A DNA stretch of 64,000 nt from Liopterus haemorrhoidalis (taxonomy: Eukaryota > Arthropoda > Insecta > Coleoptera > Dytiscidae): assembly GCA_963971575.1 (NCBI GenBank), contig OZ020619.1:25178813-25242812 (forward strand), given 5' to 3'. A program made the translations under genes and the position numbers. This document shows positions 58,650-64,000 of this stretch, piece by piece (the stretch's first letter is position 1; each line of letters begins with the position of its first letter). The notes under the pieces were generated by a model. The model had not been told where the DNA came from and searched no databases. It saw only the letters and a program-made list of their open reading frames with translations.

Positions 58650-59454
58650 ACCACGAGGTAACGTATCATACGCGAATACCTGACGGGAAAAATACACACA
58701 GCCACATACCAGACCCTGGAGATGTGCGGCAGCGGCTTCTATTCTGTGCGTATTCTAAGTGCGTAGAGACCCAAGCAAACATAATTTTTGAACTCTGCAG
58801 ACTAAGAGTTGGAAAGTGAAGCAGATAGAAACAGGCACATCTCCAGGGTTTTTTCTGTAGGGGGGGGGTCAGAAGACGAAATTGTTTTAAAGGGTAGGAA
58901 TTTGGAAATTATTCGGAAAGGTCTTAATTTCCAAAAAATGATTGGGCAGGAATGATGTCAAGTTCCTGCTCAAAATACGTATGACAGACATAAGACATTG
59001 GGGAATATTGAGTTCAAAGCAACTATTATTATATGTTAAAATAAATAACAAATGCGACACAATCTCTACGAATAATTTCATAAGTTTCAGATATATGCTA
59101 CAGGTCTTTATTGTTACATTTCTTTTAACGCAATTTAGAAAAGAAATATTGTCTGTTTACTTAAAAACTTCAGAAGTATGGCGCACTAATCCTTTACTGA
59201 GACTTGCTGATTTTCTAGCCGCATTGAATAGAATATATTGTCTACAATGAGTATGCATGAACAACCGATTGTTTTAACGTTGCTACAACTGTTGCAAAAA
59301 AAAAAAAAAAATACAACACGGTACGTTGCCGTACGTGTTGATAATGATAGCATTTTAGTTATCCATTTAGCCTACTTCTAAACAAGTTTAGTTTGTTATC
59401 AAATTTTTATCCAGTCCAATAAATAAATAAATAATAATAAACATGATTTGTTTT
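58650..59454. other. no gene recognised
   Basis: A G run at 58860-58868 and an A run at 59297-59312. CAACACGGTACG and CGTACGTGTTG near 59315-59341 form a short bulged hairpin. No gene. Confidence 0.4.
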
Positions 59455-60050
59455 TAATTAATCTTTAATGACGAAGACGAACACAGTCATGCCCTGACGA
59501 GATTTGAATACAGGACCCAGAGCCGTAGCAATGTTTTTGGCGCCCTTGGAAAATACTTAAAATAGCGCCCTCGGGAAATACTTAAAGTAGACACTTGTAA
59601 ATTAATTTAACCTAAAATAACGCCATTTTATCTTTTTTTCATTTTATTTAAGGAGGGCATCATTTTTATTTATTTTAATTTTAATAGACCGGTGAAAATA
59701 CAAGTGATGACCTAAAAAAAAAAACGTTCTCACTTCTCACTTCTACACTACAATGGATGACCAAAAAAAGGTCTTCACTTCTAGAATACAAGTCATGACC
59801 AAACAAAAAAACGTCCTTACTTCTAAAATACAAGTATTGACAAAAAAAGGTCTTCACTTCTAAAATAAAAGTGATGACGAAAACCAAAAACCTTCTCACT
59901 TCTAAAATATAAGTGACAAAAAAAAAAAAAAAACGCTCGATGGCGCCTCGCAGGTCTCGCGCCCCGATGCCATGGCGTTGCTACGGCTCTGACGGGACCT
60001 GTGGCACAAAAAGTATGGTCGCTACCTATGCGCTACAGAGGCCGGCTCCT
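59455..60050 (-). mobile_element. tRNA-derived SINE, second family, copy 2, split by hAT element
   Basis: On the minus strand, TAGCGCATAGG (60025-60035) is a perfect A box. The tRNA-like text continues to GGTCCCGT, breaks at the hAT insertion (59518-59991), and resumes as GGTCCTGTATTCAAATCTCG with CAGGGCATGAC. With the insertion and one target copy disregarded, the A-to-B distance is about 43 bases, as in tRNAs. CAGGGCATG following the B box links it to the SINE at 39163. Confidence 0.68.
59518..59991 (+). mobile_element. hAT-type MITE with minisatellite core, younger copy
   Basis: The ends CAGAGCCGTAGCAATG and CGTTGCTACGGCTCTG are inverted repeats. The flanks ACAGGACC (59510-59517) and ACGGGACC (59992-59999) are an 8-bp duplication with one mismatch. 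The core (about 59690-59925) has five units of roughly 45 bp built on CTTCACTTCTAAAATACAAG, TGAC and A runs, the reverse of the units at 2990-3175. No coding capacity. Confidence 0.82.
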
Positions 60051-60894
60051 CTGTATTTATCCTATCTTCCTATCTTGCTTGGTTCCTCGTTATTCCTAAA
60101 TATTATTTCTTTATATTAATAAATCCAGTCCACTAATGTAGAAACTTTTTTGTTAAATTCTGAGGTTCCATATATTTCTCAACTATAATCTATAGCATCA
60201 ACAGTTATCTTGATTAATTTCAAAAATGATCTTTATAAAATAATCTCTTAACAAAAAGAAACTTTGATAATGTGATATAAAAACTTTAGTAAGATATACT
60301 TTTTATGTCAAATACATTTTTCATAAAAATCTCAAGATGTTATCCACATCTTATTTGATCATAAAACTCTGATCAAATCTAAGATCTGACAAAAACCTGT
60401 GAAAGATACGTCGGTGTTCCGGAAAAAAGATTCAGCTTGGGTCATTACGTCATTATTATTATATTATTTTTTCTTTTCAACGTCATTTCTTGTTCTAATA
60501 TGTTCTAGTGGTTGAAGCACATATGATAAATGTGGATGGGATATTGATGATGGCAAGCTTACATCATTCGTTTAACTGCTGTTATATTTGCTGTTATATA
60601 TCAATGGAAAAACTTATAAACTTTTTCCGATAACCCTTAAGAAAATTGCAGAGAACGAAGTTTTTAAGAACTAATTTGTGATTATCTGTTTAATAGCAGT
60701 TATTAATCTCTTTCACTTCAACATATAATTTAACTGTTTTATAATCTGTATAAAGAATTTTCCAAGAATGCAGTAATTTCTTGAGTTAAGATTAAGAATA
60801 GACAGATACATATCGAAACCTACAGTTTTTATTTAAAATAGATGAGAGAATTTTAATTATCAATAATTTTTATTTCAAATGTGAAAGGTTATCA
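60051..60894. other. no gene recognised
   Basis: AT-rich, no supported feature. Confidence 0.4.
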
Positions 60895-61149
60895 AATAAA
60901 ACCTCTTTATGCATAGATAAAAAAGTAAAATTTGATTTTTCAGAAAACTAATATTTATATGGGATTTTCACCAAAAATATGTCCAAAAACTTTTGTTCCA
61001 CACCCTATTTTCCAGAAAGTTTTGGTCTAAAAATCTGATAAAAACCTCAATAATGTATTTGACGGGAACTGAAATAATTCAACACGAATTTTTGATCATT
61101 TTTAATAAATATCGACTTTTTGGTGTTGTTGAAAAATATATTATTATTG
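60895..61149 (-). mobile_element. TIR/tRNA-family fragment
   Basis: It contains the family blocks GTTCCACACCCTATTTTCCA, TAAAAATCTGATAAAAACCT and ACACGAATTTTTGATCATT in the same orientation as 26174-27090. Both ends are missing. It stops where the R2-like 3' end begins. Confidence 0.58.
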
Positions 61150-61480
61150 TTAGGGGTTTGTCAGGTCTTGACAAGCGTCCACTAATCTCAAACTTCAGCA
61201 ATCTTTTGAGCCGCGTCATACTGGAGACTAGTGGAGCTAACTACACACGACTGCATCCCAAACACTGACGCTATGCAGACGCGGAAATTACGCCAGATCC
61301 AGTGCCCGCACAATGCGGAGTAACCCGAGCAGCACTGCTTTCTGCATCCTGCAGATCAATGAGGTAGCAGAAGATCTGCAGGCGGGAATGGACTCGATTT
61401 CCCTTCGATAGTAGTCATACCACCCAAAACACCAACTATCAGGATTACAAGCTTAGTTTTATACCCTGGATACAGCTTAT
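61150..61480 (-). mobile_element. R2-like LINE 3' end, second copy
   Basis: The reverse complement of about 40170-40497: GGGTTTGTCAGGTCTTGACA, TCCACTAATCTCAAACTTCA, ATTACGCCAGATCCAGTGCC and CTTAGTTTTATACCCTGGAT align in order. About 330 bp survive: the last ~60 codons (in broken frames) plus the 3' UTR. The insertion ends next to a (TTA)n run. Confidence 0.82.
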
Positions 61481-61984
61481 TATTATTATTATTATTATTA
61501 TTTTGTATTATCGAAATAAAGCTCTTTCGAGGGTAATTTAGCTACGATTTGCGCAACATAAACCTGCATTGGTTTCGACCATAAAATTTAGACCAAATAT
61601 AATTGGATCAATTTGATTTTTTTAAGTGCATATTGATCCCGGTGTGTCCGTGTGTTGAAATTTTGGTTTACAATGACCTAAACTTTATTTAACTTCACTG
61701 TCACTCAGTAAATAAATAAAAATTGATAATTTCAACTCAACAACACATTAGATTGTATTTTGATCTTTAAAATAAACCTTAGCTTGTAAAAATTAATTAA
61801 TATTTAGTACCAATTATTCACCACAGCCGAAACACTATTTATATGAAAACATTTACAAATATACTACAGGCACTGGGGACAATCATAATATAAAAATTAA
61901 AAAAAAAAAAAATCAAATCGATCCCACTATATTTGGTCTCAATTCTATGGCAGAAACAAATGCATGTTTATGTTATTACTCTCT
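61481..61984. other. TTA microsatellite and spacer
   Basis: (TTA)n at about 61478-61503, then AT-rich sequence with CCAAATATAATTGGATCAAT (61593) loosely inverted to ATCGATCCCACTATATTTGG (about 61918), perhaps ends of a small decayed element. Confidence 0.42.
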
Positions 61985-62261
61985 TAAGACATAGATCAAG
62001 TAACGAAAAGTAGTTTTTTAAAAGTTCATTTCAACAAGTTTTTCATTACTTTTTTTCAAAAATGTGCTATAAATATTTTTTGCCACACCCTGTATACAAA
62101 GTAGTTGATTAAGGTTACTGATATGAACCGGAATAGTTCAACAGGAATTTTTGATCAGATTATTTTTTCGCTAGATATTGAAATTAGTATTATTGAGAAA
62201 AAATATTTTTTTAAATTTCGTGTAGGGTATTAAAGAAAGCGCTTATCTAGATTTTTAGTTA
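61985..62261 (-). mobile_element. TIR/tRNA-family fragment
   Basis: TTTTTTGCCACACCCTGTAT, ATATGAACCGGAATAGTTCA and ACAGGAATTTTTGATCAGAT follow the central part of the family in the orientation of 26174-27090. Ends and tRNA-like module are absent. The hAT element at 62270 lies immediately after. Confidence 0.6.
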
Positions 62262-62269
62262 ATTTAGAT

Positions 62270-62975
62270 CAGTGGTATTCAACCTGAGTTCCGCGGAAAC
62301 CTAGGGTTCCGTGGAACGTTTTCAGGGTTTCCTCAACTTTAATTAAATGGTTTTATGTTTTTTTTTCTGTAATGACTCTTTGCTTGGATACAATAATTTT
62401 GGTAAATTATGAAAATTGAATAACTTTAAATCTGAGGGTGGTACAAATTTCTTAATCACCATTCTCGTCATTACTAGGTCATATATATTCCAAAACAGCA
62501 AATTTTACTTGACAAAAAGTTCAAATTTGTTGAATAGTGATTATTATTTACTTCTTATTTTACCTACTATTTAAATATGTATTAATGGATTTTATATTTA
62601 TAAATTACTTTGATTTTCTGTTTATAATGATTGTTAATAAATGTTTATAACAAATAAATAAGTAAGATTCAAAACAGAATATCGCTAATTATTCGATTCA
62701 ATTTTTATTTATAATTTGCATTAAAAATGATATTACGAAGTTATTGCATTATGTCAAAAGTAAAATAGTATACCTACATTTAAAAAATATAGAAATATAG
62801 TCCGGTATAAAATATCAATTTTGATCAAGACTAAATTCCATAATAAACATCTAAATTATTATTTTTAAATGTTTGACCTTAAAATTAAAAAAACACAGCC
62901 TTTTGTCTTGGGGTTTCAAAGAAATAGCATTTAAACTATAGGGTTCCGCAGATGTAAGAAGGTTGAAGATCACTG
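62270..62975. mobile_element. hAT-type element, 706 bp, non-autonomous
   Basis: CAGTGGTATTCAACCTGAGT and AGGTTGAAGATCACTG are inverted ends. The flanks ATTTAGAT (62262-62269) and GGTTAGAT (62976-62983) agree at 6 of 8 positions. GTTCCGCGG and GGGTTCCGCAGA sit just inside each end. No transposase relic was recognised. Confidence 0.78.
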
Positions 62976-62997
62976 GGTTAGATTAAAAGAAGATACA

Positions 62998-63105
62998 TGA
63001 TTGTAGAAAGTAAATTTCAAAATATTGCCTCACTGGGAATCGAATACGTCACCCTAAGAATTTCGCGTTCTTGTTCCTTCTCCTGCACTACGAAGGCATG
63101 TGTTT
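62998..63105 (-). other. possible tRNA-like or SINE head
   Basis: On the minus strand TAGTGCAGGAG and TATTCGATTCC resemble A and B boxes at 44-base spacing. The T stem does not pair, and no SINE body or tail was identified. A weak call. Confidence 0.35.
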
Positions 63106-63317
63106 GAGTTTATGATATTAATATTAACAGGTCGTCAAGGATGAAATTTGTAGTTAATAATATTGTCCACTTATTATTTGACATTGGCTTAATATTTTAC
63201 CGTTCTGTTTTTATTTATTTTGTTTTGTTGGAAAGTTACACATCTCGCCTGTTTAAAGAAATCATTGTATGCTCTAAAAAATATCAACAACTTTTTTAAA
63301 AATTAATTTTGTAGAAA
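63106..63317. other. no gene recognised
   Basis: AT-rich leader before the mariner relic; no inverted end located. Confidence 0.35.
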
Positions 63318-63837
63318 ATGGGACGGTCGGAAATTCGTTATATTATGAAGTATGAGTTCTTACGTGAGACTACGGCATCACAGACCGCGCGAAACATTAA
63401 TAGTGTATTTGGCTCTAGTGTTACTACGCAGCAGACAACATCAAATTGGTTCGCCAAATTTCGTACAGGTAACTTAAAAACCAAACAATAAATATAAAGC
63501 AACCAAGAAATATACTGCAACCAACTGGACGAAATGATGCAAAAACTTAAAGAAAAACAGCCTAGATTGGTCAAAAGTTGACCACACACTGCACAAAATT
63601 GTGGCAAAACTACAGGAATTGGAGTTGGAACTTCTTCATCATCCTCCATACTCACCAGAGCTATCCCCCACTGACTACCACTTCTTCCGCAATTTGGACA
63701 ACTTTTTAATAGGAAAACAGTTTAATTCCGACAATGCTGTAAAACTGGCCTTCCAGGAATTCATTGTCTCTCCTCCGCCAGGGTTTTATACCACCAGCCT
63801 GAACAACCTGCTACTTAAATGGCAAAAGTGTATATAA
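63318..63837 (+). pseudogene. mariner transposase, core deleted and 3' end interrupted
   Basis: MGRSEIRYIMKYEFLRETTA and TTSNWFAKFRTGNL are a mariner N-terminal helix-turn-helix. The central region with the first two catalytic Asp is deleted around 63480-63570. The C-terminal part follows: IVAKLQELELELLHHPPYSP, ELSPTDYHFFRNLDNFL (third Asp, in TDYHFF), FQEFIVSPP and LLLKWQKCI. The stop at 63835-63837 is supplied by the next element, which inserted at a TA inside the last codons. A fourth mariner lineage in the window. Confidence 0.85.
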
Positions 63838-63838
63838 T

Positions 63839-64000
63839 GGGTGTTTTTTTTAGAGGTATAGAACTTTAAATTGCAATAAAACAACGATGGATTATTCGAT
63901 TGACATGAATTTTTTTTTATTCGAAAGATAATCTTGTGGCATTACATTTTAAATATGATTTCTGGCATATGACCGCCCCGGCTGGCTCGGATGTAGTCCA
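63839..64000 (-). mobile_element. Tc1/mariner-class element, one end only
   Basis: It begins GGGTGTTTTTTTTAGAGGTA inserted at TA within the mariner relic and continues past the window. The minus strand carries a transposase C-terminus, described below. From memory the end sequence resembles a widespread insect element of the Tc1/mariner superfamily; this needs a database search. Confidence 0.6.
63942..64000 (-). CDS. transposase C-terminus (partial)
   Basis: The last 19 codons of a minus-strand frame, including DYIRASRGGHMPEIIFKM and a TAA at 63942-63944. The text matches my recollection of the C-terminus of insect DDE transposases of the Tc1/mariner group that carry an N-terminal DUF4817-type helix-turn-helix. 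The rest lies beyond the window, so intactness is unknown. Confidence 0.55.
   Translation of the reverse strand, partial: DYIRASRGGHMPEIIFKM

Overview
The window looks like intergenic or heterochromatic DNA of an arthropod, most likely an insect. It is strongly AT-rich and the only recognisable coding matter belongs to transposable elements of types common in insects. I found no host protein gene, rRNA or convincing functional tRNA. A hemipteran source is possible from the flavour of the LINE ORF1 and SINEs, but that is inference only.

Layout. 0.6-5 kb: a terminal-inverted-repeat (TIR) element with an internal tRNA-like module, two small hAT-type elements and a CCCGGTTG-ended TIR element. 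5.2-6.5 kb: a complete but frameshifted mariner. 7.4-7.8 kb: a long near-perfect inverted repeat. 9-11.5 kb: a tRNA-related SINE with target duplications, the first of three TTAA-flanked MITEs, a LINE scrap and another TIR/tRNA-family piece. 13.5-17 kb: a core-deleted mariner, a Penelope-like (PLE) tail and MITE copy 2. 17.7-20.8 kb: a 1.26 kb TIR element, then a mariner split by a hAT element with a perfect 8-bp duplication. 21.4-25.1 kb: LINE scraps, a GC-rich island and a 5'-truncated LINE with a 13-bp target duplication. 26-38.6 kb: the best TIR/tRNA-family copy, a hAT-like family, MITE copy 3, a repeat family with internal ~130-bp tandem units, and a PLE reverse transcriptase fragment. 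39-43 kb: a SINE, the 3' part of an R2-like LINE, and three PLE fragments, one with an intact GIY-YIG reading frame. 45-47 kb: a 1 kb hAT-like element and a LINE scrap. 48.5-54 kb: a nearly full-length LINE on the minus strand (ORF1, then ORF2 with endonuclease, reverse transcriptase and RNase H), damaged by only a few frameshifts. 55-64 kb: a PIF/Harbinger deletion derivative, an R1-like LINE end, a SINE split by a hAT element with a minisatellite core, a second R2-like 3' end, a further hAT element, and a mariner interrupted by another Tc1/mariner-class element that runs off the window.

How the parts relate. The elements are parasites nested in one another, so target duplications and interruptions give relative ages. 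Recent-looking insertions are the 48.5-54 kb LINE, the 22.8-23.7 kb LINE, the hAT at 19.5 kb and the element beginning at 63.84 kb. The most unusual signals are a TIR-bounded family that carries a polymerase III (tRNA-like) promoter module, and hammerhead-ribozyme-like cores at four PLE ends.
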